Origin: Streptomyces griseoluteus
GTDB lineage: Bacteria > Actinomycetota > Actinomycetes > Streptomycetales > Streptomycetaceae
Length of the DNA stretch: 64,000 nt
Reading direction: 5' to 3'
Assembly (NCBI RefSeq): GCF_004784465.1
Contig: NZ_SRRU01000002.1
Location: 496,001 to 560,000 of the forward strand
The notes beneath the pieces are model-generated. The model was not told the DNA's origin, did no database searches, and saw nothing but the letters and a program-made list of their open reading frames with translations. This document shows positions 49,658-58,677 of the stretch, in pieces. A program made the translations under genes and the position numbers. The first letter of the stretch is position 1. Each line of letters starts with the position of its first letter.

Positions 49658-50785
49658 TCAGAACCAGCCGTTGCGCCGGAAGCCCCGCCACAGCGCGACA
49701 CAGGCCAGCGCGGTGACGCCCATGATCACCGGGTAGCCGTAGTGCCACCGCGCCTCCGGCATGTACTCGAAGTTCATGCCGTAGACACCGCAGACCATTG
49801 TCGGCACCGCGACGATCGCGGCCCAGGCCGTGATCTTCCGCATGTCCTCGTTCTGCGCGACCGTCACCTGGGCCAGATGGGCCTGGAGGATGGAGTTGAG
49901 CAGCTCGTCGAACGCGGCGATCTGGTCCTTGGCCCGTATCAGATGGTCCATCACATCGCGGAAGTACGCCTGTATCTCGGGGTCGACCACCCTCATCGGC
50001 CGGGTGGCCAGGTCCTCCACCGGGCGCACCAGCGGCACCGCCGCCCGTTTCAGTTCGAGCAGTTCGCGCTTGAGCTGGTAGATCCGCCCCGGATCGGCCC
50101 GGCCGCCCTCCTCCGAGAAGACGTCCGTCTCGACCTGCTCGACATCGCCCTGCACCGCGTCCGTGACGTTCAGGTACTCGTCCACCACGTGGTCCGCGAC
50201 GGCGTGCAGCACCGCCGAGGGGCCCTTGGCGAGCTGACGCGGGCGCGACTCCAGCTCCTCGCGCAGCGGGCCCAGTGAGCCATGGTGGCCGTGCCGCACG
50301 GTGATGACGAAGTCCTCGCCGACGAACACCATGATCTCGCCGGTGTTCACCACCTCGCTCGTCGCCGTCAGCTTCTCGTGCTCCACGTAGCAGACGGTCT
50401 TCAGCACCGCGAAGAGCGTGTCGCCGTACCGCTCCAGCTTCGGGCGCTGGTGGGCCTCCACCGCGTCCTCCACCGCGAGCGGGTGCAGGTCGAACAGCTC
50501 GGCCACATCGGCGAACTCCTCGGCGGTCGGCTCGTGCAGACCCAGCCAGACGAAACCGTCGCCGGTGTTGCGGACCGTCTTCACAGCGTCCACCACATCG
50601 GCGGAGCCCGGCACGCGTATGCCGTCCTGATACATCACGCAGTTCACGACCGAGGAACCCAGCGGCGACCTGGCCGGGTGGCTCAGGTCCACACGCGGCC
50701 GGCGCCGGGCCAGACCGGCCACCTTGCGCAGGCCGCCGACCTTGCTCAGCTTTGAGACTTTCCGCAGATTCCCCGCCATCGACAT
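49658..50785 (-). CDS. corA: CorA-family magnesium/cobalt transporter
   Basis: A 375-residue pentameric Mg2+ channel subunit. A large N-terminal cytosolic domain contains F-V-W-L-G-L-H-E-P-T and H-P-L-A-V-E-D-A-V-E-A-H-Q-R-P-K, the usual CorA opening. The last 60 residues hold two membrane helices with V-Y-G-M-N-F between, the GMN selectivity motif. The basic N-terminal extension (about 25 residues rich in Arg/Lys/Val) is typical of actinobacteria. ATG 50785 is supported by AAGGAG 6 nt upstream. A terminator hairpin follows. Confidence 0.95.
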   Translation of the reverse strand: MSMAGNLRKVSKLSKVGGLRKVAGLARRRPRVDLSHPARSPLGSSVVNCVMYQDGIRVPGSADVVDAVKTVRNTGDGFVWLGLHEPTAEEFADVAELFDLHPLAVEDAVEAHQRPKLERYGDTLFAVLKTVCYVEHEKLTATSEVVNTGEIMVFVGEDFVITVRHGHHGSLGPLREELESRPRQLAKGPSAVLHAVADHVVDEYLNVTDAVQGDVEQVETDVFSEEGGRADPGRIYQLKRELLELKRAAVPLVRPVEDLATRPMRVVDPEIQAYFRDVMDHLIRAKDQIAAFDELLNSILQAHLAQVTVAQNEDMRKITAWAAIVAVPTMVCGVYGMNFEYMPEARWHYGYPVIMGVTALACVALWRGFRRNGWF

Positions 50786-50950
50786 CTGGATCTCCTTGCC
50801 TGGATCTCCGCACCCCACACCATTCGTGCCCTGCCCGGTCAGTCTGCCAGTCCGTCGAGAAGGCCGGGGAAGCCTGTGGGAACAGCGGATTCCGCTTGGT
50901 TCCCGCCTGTGGACGGAGGGTCGGCCGCCCCGGACCCGGCGACCGGCTGG

Positions 50951-50956
50951 GACGAT
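50951..50956 (+). promoter_or_regulatory. Candidate -10 (GACGAT) for a leaderless methyltransferase gene
   Basis: GACGAT ends 7 nt before ATG 50964 and the spacer GCGGGAC is not a ribosome site. The ATG inside the hexamer (50955) is an alternative start. Confidence 0.35.
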
Positions 50957-50963
50957 GCGGGAC

Positions 50964-51758
50964 ATGGCGCCATCGGACGGATACCTCCTGGACAACCGGC
51001 AGGCCGAGGCGGGCGAGCGCTTCGACGCCTTCGCCTCCCTCTTCGACCCCACCACGTTCCGCCACCTGGAACGCCTCGGCGTCGGCCCCGGCTGGCGCTG
51101 CTGGGAGGCCGGCGCCGGGGGGACCTCCGTCGTCTCCTGGCTCGCCCGGAAGGTCGGCCCGACCGGTACCGTCCTCGCCACCGACATCGACACCTCGCGC
51201 CTGGACACCGTGGCCCGGCCGCCGGTGGAGGTCCGTACCCATGACGTGGGCGCCGAGGAGCCGCCCGGCGGGGGCTTCGACCTGGTGCACGCCCGGCTCG
51301 TGCTGGTCCATGTCCCGGACCGGGAGGGGGCGTTGCGCTCCATGATCGAAGCGCTGCGGCCCGGCGGCCGGCTGCTGGTCGAGGACGCCGACCCGGCCCT
51401 GCAGCCCCTGACCTGCCCCGACGAGCACGGCCCCGAGGAGCGGCTCGCCAACCGGCTCCGCCAGGGCTTCCGCCGGCTCCTCGCCGAGCGCGGCGCCGAC
51501 CTCTCCTACGGGCGCCGCCTGCCGCGGCTCCTCCGTGAGGCCGGGCTGCGGCAGGTCGAGGCCGACGCGTACTTCCCGCTCACCTCACCGGCGTGCACCG
51601 CGCTCGAACTGGCCACGGTCCGTCAGATCCGGGGCCGCCTGGTCGAGGCGGGGCTCGCGACCGACGAGGACATCGACCGCCACCTCGCCAACGTCGCGGC
51701 GGGCGGCATGGATCTGGCGACGGCGCCGTTGATCTCGGCATGGGGGCGCAGGGTCTGA
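50964..51758 (+). CDS. Class I SAM-dependent methyltransferase
   Basis: A 264-residue methyltransferase. The N-terminal D-G-Y-L-L-D-N-R-Q-A-E-A-G-E-R-F-D-A-F-A-S-L block is typical of a Streptomyces group in natural-product and housekeeping contexts. Motif I is W-E-A-G-A-G-G-T-S-V near residue 48, V-L-A-T-D-I-D-T-S-R is motif II, F-D-L-V-H-A-R-L-V-L-V-H-V is motif IV, and L-R-P-G-G-R-L-L-V-E-D is motif V. The acceptor is unknown. The start at 50964 is preferred over 50955 by the promoter spacing. It is convergent with the PfkB kinase gene. Confidence 0.85.
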   Translation: MAPSDGYLLDNRQAEAGERFDAFASLFDPTTFRHLERLGVGPGWRCWEAGAGGTSVVSWLARKVGPTGTVLATDIDTSRLDTVARPPVEVRTHDVGAEEPPGGGFDLVHARLVLVHVPDREGALRSMIEALRPGGRLLVEDADPALQPLTCPDEHGPEERLANRLRQGFRRLLAERGADLSYGRRLPRLLREAGLRQVEADAYFPLTSPACTALELATVRQIRGRLVEAGLATDEDIDRHLANVAAGGMDLATAPLISAWGRRV

Positions 51759-51767
51759 GTACCGGCC

Positions 51768-52709
51768 TCAGAGGGTGTGCGGCGCCCGCCCGGCGTCGTC
51801 CGGGTGCGGGGGCCGGCCGCCCACCCGCCGCACCGCCCGCGCCCCGGCCCGGCACCCCCACTCCGCCGCGACCTCCGCACGGGCGCCCGCCACCAGAGCC
51901 GCCAGGAACGCCCCGGTGAACGCGTCCCCGGCCCCCGTACTGTCCGTCGCCCGAGCCGGTACCGCCGGAATTCGGGCGCTCACCACCCCCGACCGCGCCA
52001 CCAACGCCCCCTCGGCCCCCGACTTGGCCACCACCACCGGCCCGAGCCCGCTCAACTCAGCCGCCGCCTCGGCCCAGTCGGACACCCCCGTCAGCAGGTA
52101 CGCCTCGTCCCGGCTCGGCAGCAGCACATCGAGCTGCTTGGCGAACTCCAGGAACCGCTCCGCCCCGAACCGTGCGAGGAACCCCGCCGAAGCCGGGTCC
52201 AGACTCACCGGCACCCCGCGCGCACGCGCCGCCGCAAGCGCGGTCTCGGCCAACGCCCGGCTGGACTCGGCGAACAGCAGGTACCCCGACAGATGCAGCC
52301 GGGCCACCCCGTCGAGCAACCGCTCCGACCAGTCGTCCGGTTCGAGCCGCAGCGAAGCCCCGCTGGAGGTGAGGAACGTGCGCTCGGCCGCCGCCTCCCC
52401 GTCGACCAGGCAGATCACCGTGCCGGTCGGCTCCACCGGGTCCACCACCAGCCGCGGCCGCACCCCGGCCGCCCGCAGCTCCCGCTCGTGCCACCGCACC
52501 GCGTCCACGCCCACCCGCGCCAGCAGCCGTACGTCCGCGCAGCCCGCGTCGGCGGCCCAGCACGCCACGTTGGCGCCCGCGCCGCCCGGCAGCGTCCGGA
52601 TCACGGCGGCCGTGTCGGTGCGCGCGGCGAGCGGGCCCCGGTGCCGGGCCACCACATCGGTGATCACGTCCCCGACGACCAGCAGCCCTTCCGCCGGGCC
52701 GCCGGTCAC
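51768..52709 (-). CDS. PfkB-family carbohydrate kinase, probable pseudouridine kinase
   Basis: A 313-residue ribokinase-like enzyme. P-G-G-A-G-A-N-V-A near residue 46 is the PfkB substrate motif, and D-S-T-G-A-G-D-A-F-T-G-A-F near 265 carries the catalytic Asp. GTG 52709 overlaps the psuG stop (GTGA); an upstream GTG at 52721 is possible. In the pseudouridine pathway PsuK phosphorylates pseudouridine and PsuG cleaves the 5'-phosphate to uracil and ribose 5-phosphate. The tight pairing with psuG is the main argument for this substrate, since PfkB sequence alone does not define it. Confidence 0.85.
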   Translation of the reverse strand: MTGGPAEGLLVVGDVITDVVARHRGPLAARTDTAAVIRTLPGGAGANVACWAADAGCADVRLLARVGVDAVRWHERELRAAGVRPRLVVDPVEPTGTVICLVDGEAAAERTFLTSSGASLRLEPDDWSERLLDGVARLHLSGYLLFAESSRALAETALAAARARGVPVSLDPASAGFLARFGAERFLEFAKQLDVLLPSRDEAYLLTGVSDWAEAAAELSGLGPVVVAKSGAEGALVARSGVVSARIPAVPARATDSTGAGDAFTGAFLAALVAGARAEVAAEWGCRAGARAVRRVGGRPPHPDDAGRAPHTL

Positions 52710-53614
52710 CTCATCGCCCACGCCGAGGCGATGCGCGCCGCCAGCTCCACATTGCCGCGCACCGCCGCCAGGTTGGCGCGCAGCGACTCCCCGTCCGTGT
52801 GCCGGACGAGATGAGCGAGCAGGAACGGGGTGACGGCCTGGCCGCTGATCCCCTCCTCCTCGCAGGCGCGCAGCGCCTCGGCGAGCACACGCGCGTGCAG
52901 TTCGGGGTCGAGCTGCTGCCCGGGTGGGACGGGGTTGGCCACGATCAGCGCCGACTCCGGTCCGCCGAGCGTGTCCTGTGCCCGCATGACCTCCGCGACC
53001 TGCTCCGGGTCCCGCAGCGTCCAGTCCACCGGATGGCCCGAGTCGGACAGATAGAAGCCGGGGAACCGCGCGGTACGGTAACCGGCGACGGCCACGCCCA
53101 GCGTCTCCAGCCGCTGCAAGGTGGCCGGCACGTCCAGGATCGACTTCACGCCCGCGCACACCACGGTGATCCGGGTCCGGGCCAGCAGCCCGAGGTCGGC
53201 CGACTCGTCCTGGGTCGTCGTCCACTGCCGGTGCACCCCGCCCAGCCCGCCGGTGGCGAACACCCGGATGCCGGCCAGCGCGGCCAACCGCGCCGTCGCC
53301 GACACCGTGGTCGCCCCGCTCGCCCCGGTGGCCACGGCGAGCGGCAGGTCCCGGTGGCCCAGCTTGCGGATGCCGTCCTCGTTGGCCACCCGCTCCAACT
53401 GGCCCTTGTCCAGACCGACATGGGGCTTGCCGTCGAGCACGGCGATCGTGGCGGGGACGGCCCCCTCGCGGCGGACCACGTCCTCCAGCTCCAGCGCCAC
53501 CTGGAGATTGCGCGGGCGTGGCAGCCCGTGCGCGATGATCGTCGACTCCAGGGCCACCACCGGCCGTCCGGTGCCCGTCGCCTCCCGGACCTCCTCCGAC
53601 AACACCAGCACCAC
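52706..53614 (-). CDS. psuG: Pseudouridine-5'-phosphate glycosidase
   Basis: A 302-residue Mn2+-dependent C-glycosidase, splitting pseudouridine 5'-phosphate into uracil and ribose 5-phosphate. The signature runs V-V-A-L-E-S-T-I-I-A-H-G-L-P-R-P (catalytic Glu) near residue 20, A-T-I-A-V-L-D-G-K-P-H-V-G-L near 55, the catalytic K-L-G-H-R-D-L near 85, F-A-T-G-G-L-G-G-V-H-R and V-V-C-A-G-V-K-S-I-L-D near 150. GTG 53614 has GGGAGG 7 nt upstream. It is the first gene of a two-gene unit with the PfkB kinase and lies 90 bp after the MGMT gene in the same direction. Confidence 0.95.
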   Translation of the reverse strand: MVLVLSEEVREATGTGRPVVALESTIIAHGLPRPRNLQVALELEDVVRREGAVPATIAVLDGKPHVGLDKGQLERVANEDGIRKLGHRDLPLAVATGASGATTVSATARLAALAGIRVFATGGLGGVHRQWTTTQDESADLGLLARTRITVVCAGVKSILDVPATLQRLETLGVAVAGYRTARFPGFYLSDSGHPVDWTLRDPEQVAEVMRAQDTLGGPESALIVANPVPPGQQLDPELHARVLAEALRACEEEGISGQAVTPFLLAHLVRHTDGESLRANLAAVRGNVELAARIASAWAMR

Positions 53615-53704
53615 GCGCCCGCCTCCCGTCAGTCGCCTCCCCTCATTCCTGGCGGGTGCGGCCCCCGGCCAAACGCCGTGCCCCGGAATCGGCGGTAGGC
53701 ACCG

Positions 53705-54259
53705 TCAGAACAGCGGCTCGGGCAGCACGCCCTCCAGCGCGAGCAACTGCCGCTTCGTCTCCAGCCCGCCCCCGAACCCCCCGATCCCGCCGTCGCTCTC
53801 CACCACCCGGTGACACGGCACGACCACCGGCAACGGGTTGGCACCCATCGCCGTGCCCACCGCCTGCGCCCCGCCCGGCTGCCCGACCCGCCGGGCCAGA
53901 TCGCCGTAGCCGACCACCGTGCCGTACGGGACGCCGTCCGCCAGTTCGCGCAGCACCGCCCGGTTGAAACCGGAGATCAGCGACCAGTCCAGCGGCAGGT
54001 CGAAGTCCTGCCGCCCGCCCGCCAGATAGTCCCCGACCTGCCGTATCGCCTCCGCCAGCAGGGGTGCGCCCGGTTCCTCGACCGGCTCGGTGCCGTACCG
54101 CGCCGCCAGCCGCCTCAGTGCGCGCTCGCGCACCGGCCCGGTGGCGTGGAAGACCACGTTGACCAGCCCCTGGCCGCTCGCGGCCAGCATCAGCGGGCCG
54201 ATGCGGGTGTCCACGACCGCCCACACGACCCGCTGTCCGTCCTGCCCCTGGCTGTCCAT
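53705..54259 (-). CDS. ogt: Methylated-DNA-[protein]-cysteine S-methyltransferase
   Basis: A 184-residue suicide DNA-repair protein that removes O6-methylguanine lesions. V-V-P-C-H-R-V-V has the acceptor Cys at residue 149. G-Y-G-D-L-A-R-R-V-G-x-P-x-G-A-Q-A-V-G is the helix-turn-helix and Arg-finger region, and the end L-E-T-K-R-Q-L-L-A-L-E is the conserved C-terminus. There is no AraC domain, so it is the Ogt type rather than Ada. ATG 54259 is favoured because TACCGT ends 7 nt upstream and no ribosome site is present; an earlier in-frame start at 54289 is less likely. The symbol is by family. Confidence 0.93.
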   Translation of the reverse strand: MDSQGQDGQRVVWAVVDTRIGPLMLAASGQGLVNVVFHATGPVRERALRRLAARYGTEPVEEPGAPLLAEAIRQVGDYLAGGRQDFDLPLDWSLISGFNRAVLRELADGVPYGTVVGYGDLARRVGQPGGAQAVGTAMGANPLPVVVPCHRVVESDGGIGGFGGGLETKRQLLALEGVLPEPLF

Positions 54260-54266
54260 GCCGACC

Positions 54267-54272
54267 ACGGTA
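54267..54272 (-). promoter_or_regulatory. Candidate -10 (TACCGT) for leaderless MGMT gene
   Basis: On the minus strand TACCGT ends 7 nt before ATG 54259. The hexamer and spacing are identical to those at the UDG gene, another DNA repair gene. Confidence 0.45.
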
Positions 54273-54308
54273 CGACCCGGCACCGACAAGGGGCACTGAC
54301 GGGGGAAG

Positions 54309-55178
54309 TCAGTCGGCGCTGAGCGCCGTGCGCACCACGTCCGGCTTGTTGGTGATGATGCCGTCGACGCCGTAGCCCCGGACCTTCCGCGCCGTGGCCG
54401 CGTCGTTCACCGTCCACGTGAAGACCCGGAGAGGCTTGCCGTGCGGCCCCTTCAGGGCGTGCGCCGCCGAGACGTAGCTCGCGGAGATGTCCGCGTACGC
54501 CGGATTGACCAGGTCGGCGAACCCGGCGTAGCCGCCCAGGTCGGCGACCTTCGGACGGCCCAGGTAGCCGGTGGTGAGCGCGGGCTTGAGCCGGTGCACG
54601 GTACGGATGCTGTCCGCGCTGAAGCTCTGCACGATCAGCCGGTTCTGGTGCGCGCGGTCCAGCCAGCCCTCGTTGCTCAGACTCTTGAGGATCTGCGCCT
54701 CGATGCCGGGGTAAAGCTCGGGGTTCTTGACCTCCAGCAGGAGTTTCTCGTGGTTGCGCTCGACCCGGCGCATGTAGCGATCGAGCGTCGGCACGCGCGC
54801 GCCCGCGTAGGCGGGGGAGAACCAGCTCCCCGCGTCCAGCCGGGCGATCTCCGCCGCCGTGAAGTCCTTCACCTTCCAGGGCGCCCGGCCGGGGAAGACG
54901 TCCTCGACGTTCGTGGTGCGCGCCAGGCTGTCGTCGTGGATGACGACCAGCTTGCCGTCCTTGGTCCGCTGCACGTCGTTCTCCACCCAGGAGAAGCCCA
55001 GCCTCGCCGCCTTGTCGATGGCGGACAGCGTGTTCTCGGGCGCGTACGCGGAGGCCCCGCGGTGGGCGACCACCGTGGGCTGGGCCGCCCTGACGGGCCG
55101 GCCGTCAGGACCGGGGCTCAGCAGGACCGTCGCTCCCAGGGCCGCGGTGGCCGCGGCGGCGACTGCGTGCGCGTGCAT
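54309..55178 (-). CDS. Secreted glycerophosphodiester phosphodiesterase
   Basis: A 289-residue GDPD that hydrolyses deacylated phospholipids to glycerol 3-phosphate and an alcohol. The N-terminus is a signal peptide (M-H-A-H-A-V-A-A-A-A, then L-L-S-P-G-P-D). V-V-A-H-R-G-A-S-A-Y-A-P-E-N-T-L near residue 36 supplies catalytic His and metal-binding Glu, V-E-N-D-V-Q-R-T-K-D-G and V-V-I-H-D-D-S-L provide the second His and acidic ligands, and L-L-L-E-V-K is the third ligand. W-T-V-N-D and G-I-I-T-N-K-P-D close the TIM barrel. ATG 55178 has GAGGAG upstream. With the 5'-nucleotidase it suits phosphate scavenging. Confidence 0.93.
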   Translation of the reverse strand: MHAHAVAAAATAALGATVLLSPGPDGRPVRAAQPTVVAHRGASAYAPENTLSAIDKAARLGFSWVENDVQRTKDGKLVVIHDDSLARTTNVEDVFPGRAPWKVKDFTAAEIARLDAGSWFSPAYAGARVPTLDRYMRRVERNHEKLLLEVKNPELYPGIEAQILKSLSNEGWLDRAHQNRLIVQSFSADSIRTVHRLKPALTTGYLGRPKVADLGGYAGFADLVNPAYADISASYVSAAHALKGPHGKPLRVFTWTVNDAATARKVRGYGVDGIITNKPDVVRTALSAD

Positions 55179-55328
55179 GCGTACTCCTCACGTCCGGCGA
55201 ATACCAACAGCACCAGGGTGACAGCGCAGCGTCAACAGCACAGGAGCGCAGAACGGCCACACGATGAACGGCGGGGCCCAACTCCGTACACCGGTGCCGC
55301 ACAAGTGGGGTAAGGCCGTGTTTCTTTG

Positions 55329-55353
55329 CCGGAATATCATTCGACCATTCCGG
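55329..55353. promoter_or_regulatory. Inverted repeat CCGGAAT-N11-ATTCCGG
   Basis: Perfect 7-bp arms (55329-55335 and 55347-55353) in the divergent region between the GDPD and MHYT genes, about 105 bp before the MHYT start. It could be an operator; the binding protein is unknown. Confidence 0.5.
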
Positions 55354-55456
55354 TGGCGGCCATACTCTCTCCGACAGTCCCGACCGCCACCGCGGTGCCG
55401 GGCAGGGGGAACATCGCGTCGGTGAAGGGACGCGAGAAGGCGAGGGACAGCCGCGC

Positions 55457-56332
55457 ATGCGAGGCACGATCGACGGATTCAGCTATGGGGTCGTCACCCC
55501 CCTGGTGGGCTATGTGATGGCCTGCCTGGGCGGCGCCCTCGGCCTGCGCTGCACCACCCGGTCCCTGCTGGTCACCCACTCCTGGCGGCCCGCGTGGCTG
55601 GCCCTGGGCTCGACCGCGATCGGCTCCGGCATCTGGACCATGCACTTCATCGCCATGATGGGCTTCTCCATCGACGAGACGCCGATCCGCTTCGACAAAC
55701 CGATGACCTACGCCAGCCTCGGTCTGGCCATCGTCATGGTGGGCGTCGGGATCTTCATGATCGGCTACCGGGGCGCCAACGGCACCTCGCTCGTCACCGG
55801 TGGCACGATCACCGGCCTGGGCGTCGCCTCGATGCACTACCTCGGCATGGTCGGCATGCGCTTCGACGGAGAGTTCACCTACGACATCACCGGCGTCGTC
55901 GCCTCCGTCGTCATCGCCGTCGTGGCCGCCACCGTCGCCCTCTGGGCCGCCGGACACGTCCGGGGGTGGCGGGGCAGCATCGGCGCCAGCCTCGTCATGG
56001 GCCTCGCCGTCAGCGGCATGCACTACACCGGGATGGCCGGACTCACCGTCCACCTTCACGGCACCCCCGGCACCGCGACCAGCGGCTCGCCGGCCGCCGT
56101 GCTCGCGCCGATCCTCGTCGGACCGCTCGCCCTGCTGCTCCTCGCGGCCGTCGTCGTGATGTTCGATCCGCTGATGGTCAAGGGCGCGCCGCGGCGCATC
56201 CCCGCGGAGTCCAAGCCGGGCGTCCCGGCCGCCGCCGTCCTCTCCCACCAGCGCGTTCGCCCGCGGCAGCGGCCGCACCGGGAGCCGGTCCACGCCGACG
56301 CCCACGGCGCCCGTACCCCGCAGCGCCACTGA
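55457..56332 (+). CDS. MHYT-domain integral membrane sensor without output domain
   Basis: A 291-residue protein with seven predicted membrane helices. Three MHYT-type motifs lie at residues 62 (M-H-F-I), 126 (M-H-Y-L-G-M) and 188 (M-H-Y-T-G-M). The MHYT module is proposed to bind copper and sense O2, CO or NO. Unlike E. coli or Pseudomonas MHYT proteins it has no GGDEF, EAL or kinase domain; only a roughly 50-residue Pro/Arg/His-rich cytoplasmic tail follows. Any signalling must therefore go through a partner. The start ATG 55457 lacks a strong ribosome site. uvrB follows 41 bp downstream but has its own promoter-like hexamer. Confidence 0.92.
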   Translation: MRGTIDGFSYGVVTPLVGYVMACLGGALGLRCTTRSLLVTHSWRPAWLALGSTAIGSGIWTMHFIAMMGFSIDETPIRFDKPMTYASLGLAIVMVGVGIFMIGYRGANGTSLVTGGTITGLGVASMHYLGMVGMRFDGEFTYDITGVVASVVIAVVAATVALWAAGHVRGWRGSIGASLVMGLAVSGMHYTGMAGLTVHLHGTPGTATSGSPAAVLAPILVGPLALLLLAAVVVMFDPLMVKGAPRRIPAESKPGVPAAAVLSHQRVRPRQRPHREPVHADAHGARTPQRH

Positions 56333-56360
56333 CTCCGGACCCGTTGTCAGTGGGGGGTCG

Positions 56361-56366
56361 TACGGT
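56361..56366 (+). promoter_or_regulatory. Candidate -10 (TACGGT) for leaderless uvrB
   Basis: TACGGT ends 7 nt before ATG 56374, with TGATGGC between and no ribosome site. TTGTCA lies only 11 bp upstream of the hexamer, too close to be a -35. No LexA box is visible. Confidence 0.45.
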
Positions 56367-56373
56367 TGATGGC

Positions 56374-58521
56374 ATGCGGCCCGTTTCAAAGATCGAACGC
56401 ACGGTGGCGCCCTTCGAGGTCGTCAGCCCCTACCAGCCCAGCGGCGACCAGCCGGCGGCCATCGCCGACCTGGCCAAGCGTGTGCAGGGCGGCGAGAAGG
56501 ACGTCGTACTGCTCGGCGCGACCGGCACCGGCAAGTCCGCCACCACCGCGTGGATGATCGAGAAGCTCCAGCGCCCGACCCTGGTCATGGCGCCGAACAA
56601 GACACTGGCCGCCCAGTTGGCCAACGAGTTCCGCGAGCTGCTCCCGAACAACGCGGTCGAATACTTCGTCTCGTACTACGACTACTACCAGCCCGAGGCG
56701 TACGTCCCGCAGTCGGACACCTACATCGAGAAGGACTCCTCGATCAACGAGGAGGTCGAGCGCCTGCGCCACTCGGCCACGAACTCCCTGCTCACCCGCC
56801 GTGACGTGGTCGTGGTCGCCTCCGTCTCGTGCATCTACGGCCTGGGCACGCCGCAGGAGTACGTGGACCGCATGGTCCCGCTCAAGGTCGGCGAGGAGAT
56901 CGACCGGGACGACCTGCTGCGCCGCTTCGTCGACATTCAGTACACGCGCAACGACACCGCCTTCACCCGCGGCACCTTCCGCGTGCGTGGCGACACCATC
57001 GAGATCTTCCCGGTCTACGAGGAGCTGGCCGTCCGCATCGAGATGTTCGGCGACGAGATCGAGGCGCTGTCCACGCTGCACCCGATCACCGGCGAGATCA
57101 TCAGCGACGACCAGCAGCTCTACGTCTTCCCCGCCTCCCACTACGTCGCCGGACCGGAGCGCATGGAGCGCGCCGTCAACGGCATCGAGAAGGAGCTGGG
57201 GGAGCGCCTGGCCGAGTTGGAGAAGCAGGGCAAGCTCCTGGAGGCCCAGCGCCTGCGGATGCGCACCACCTACGACATCGAGATGCTCCGCCAGATCGGC
57301 ACCTGCTCCGGCGTGGAGAACTACTCGATGCACTTCGACGGCCGCCTCCCCGGCTCCCCGCCGAACACCCTGCTCGACTACTTCCCGGACGACTTCCTGC
57401 TGGTCATCGACGAGTCGCACGTCACCGTCCCGCAGATCGGCGCCATGTACGAGGGCGACGCGTCCCGCAAGCGCACCCTGGTCGACCACGGCTTCCGGCT
57501 GCCCTCCGCGCTGGACAACCGCCCGCTGAAGTGGGAGGAGTTCCAGGAGCGCATCGGACAGACCGTCTACCTGTCGGCGACGCCGGGCGCCTACGAGCTG
57601 TCCCGCGGCGACGGCGTGGTGGAGCAGATCATCCGCCCGACCGGCCTGGTCGACCCCGAGGTCGTGGTCAAGCCGACCGAGGGCCAGATCGACGACCTGG
57701 TGCACGAGATCCGGGAGCGCACCGACAAGAACGAGCGCGTCCTGGTCACCACGCTCACCAAGAAGATGGCCGAGGACCTCACCGACTACTTCGTGGAACT
57801 CGGCATCCAGGTCCGCTATCTGCACAGCGACGTGGACACCCTGCGCCGCGTGGAGCTGCTGCGCGAGCTGCGCGCCGGTGAGTACGACGTCCTGGTCGGC
57901 ATCAACCTGCTGCGCGAGGGCCTCGACCTGCCCGAGGTGTCCCTGGTGGCCATCCTCGACGCCGACAAGGAGGGCTTCCTGCGCTCCGGCACCTCGCTGA
58001 TCCAGACCATCGGCCGCGCGGCGCGCAACGTCTCCGGCCAGGTCCACATGTACGCCGACAAGATCACCCCGGCGATGGAGAAGGCCATCGACGAGACCAA
58101 CCGGCGCCGAGAGAAGCAGGTCGCGTACAACAAGGCCAACGGCATCGACCCGCAGCCGCTGCGCAAGAAGATCAACGACATCGTCGCGCAGATCGCCCGT
58201 GAGGACGTCGACACCGAGCAGCTCCTCGGCACGGGTTACCGGCAGCAGAAGGACGGCAAGGCGGCCAAGGCGCCGGTGCCCAGCCTGGGCGGCAAGGCGA
58301 CCCAGGACGCCAAGGCGAAGGCGGCCAGGACGAAGGTTAAGGGCAGGACGCAGCCGACCGACCAGCCGGCCGCAGAACTCGCCGGGCAGATCGAGGAGAT
58401 GACGGACCGCATGCGCGCCGCCGCCGCGGAGCTCCAGTTCGAGATCGCCGCCCGGCTGCGCGACGAGGTGTCCGAGATGAAGAAGGAACTGCGCCAGATG
58501 CGGGAGGCCGGTCTCGCCTGA
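56374..58521 (+). CDS. uvrB: UvrABC excision nuclease subunit B
   Basis: A 715-residue helicase-like damage-verification protein of nucleotide excision repair. [11 protein letters not shown] near residue 47 is Walker [14 protein letters not shown] near 105 is the UvrB beta-hairpin that clamps [13 protein letters not shown] near 345 is the DExx motif, and [10 protein letters not shown] and Q-T-I-G-R-A-A-R-N are motifs V and VI. The C-terminal UVR domain (residues about 665-705) contacts UvrC. An actinobacterial Lys/Ala-rich linker lies before it. The length is typical. It is probably transcribed leaderless and independently of the MHYT gene. Confidence 0.98.
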   Translation: MRPVSKIERTVAPFEVVSPYQPSGDQPAAIADLAKRVQGGEKDVVLLGATGTGKSATTAWMIEKLQRPTLVMAPNKTLAAQLANEFRELLPNNAVEYFVSYYDYYQPEAYVPQSDTYIEKDSSINEEVERLRHSATNSLLTRRDVVVVASVSCIYGLGTPQEYVDRMVPLKVGEEIDRDDLLRRFVDIQYTRNDTAFTRGTFRVRGDTIEIFPVYEELAVRIEMFGDEIEALSTLHPITGEIISDDQQLYVFPASHYVAGPERMERAVNGIEKELGERLAELEKQGKLLEAQRLRMRTTYDIEMLRQIGTCSGVENYSMHFDGRLPGSPPNTLLDYFPDDFLLVIDESHVTVPQIGAMYEGDASRKRTLVDHGFRLPSALDNRPLKWEEFQERIGQTVYLSATPGAYELSRGDGVVEQIIRPTGLVDPEVVVKPTEGQIDDLVHEIRERTDKNERVLVTTLTKKMAEDLTDYFVELGIQVRYLHSDVDTLRRVELLRELRAGEYDVLVGINLLREGLDLPEVSLVAILDADKEGFLRSGTSLIQTIGRAARNVSGQVHMYADKITPAMEKAIDETNRRREKQVAYNKANGIDPQPLRKKINDIVAQIAREDVDTEQLLGTGYRQQKDGKAAKAPVPSLGGKATQDAKAKAARTKVKGRTQPTDQPAAELAGQIEEMTDRMRAAAAELQFEIAARLRDEVSEMKKELRQMREAGLA

Positions 58522-58558
58522 CCCTCCCGACCCGTCCGGACCTCGGCATACGGGCCCA

Positions 58559-58570
58559 GTGTTGCAACAC
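58559..58570. promoter_or_regulatory. 12-bp perfect palindrome upstream of terD
   Basis: GTGTTGCAACAC is self-complementary and lies 38 bp after uvrB and about 108 bp before terD. A TAGGGT -10-like hexamer (58617-58622) follows, so it could be a ter promoter operator or a short uvrB terminator stem. Confidence 0.5.
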
Positions 58571-58677
58571 CGACACAAAGCGCGGGCCGGGGTTCGGCAC
58601 GGTCGGCGACGCTGCGTAGGGTTCTGGGCAACCGCGCGATGCGCGGCAACAGGGGAACACCGAGAGGGGACTCAGCC

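Noticed and set aside
55179-55260. PHO boxes for the GDPD (and the 5'-nucleotidase at 5220-5369)
   Set aside because: A GTTGACG followed by GTCACCC is loosely similar, but no ordered 11-bp GTTCACC direct repeats are present.
56344-56366. TTGTCA-11-TACGGT as a standard two-part promoter for uvrB
   Set aside because: The 11-bp spacer is far from the 16-19 bp needed; only the -10 and its distance to ATG are retained as a candidate.
56333-56420. LexA box upstream of uvrB
   Set aside because: No CGAAC-N4-GTTCG is present. A lone TCGAAC occurs inside the coding region without the second half.
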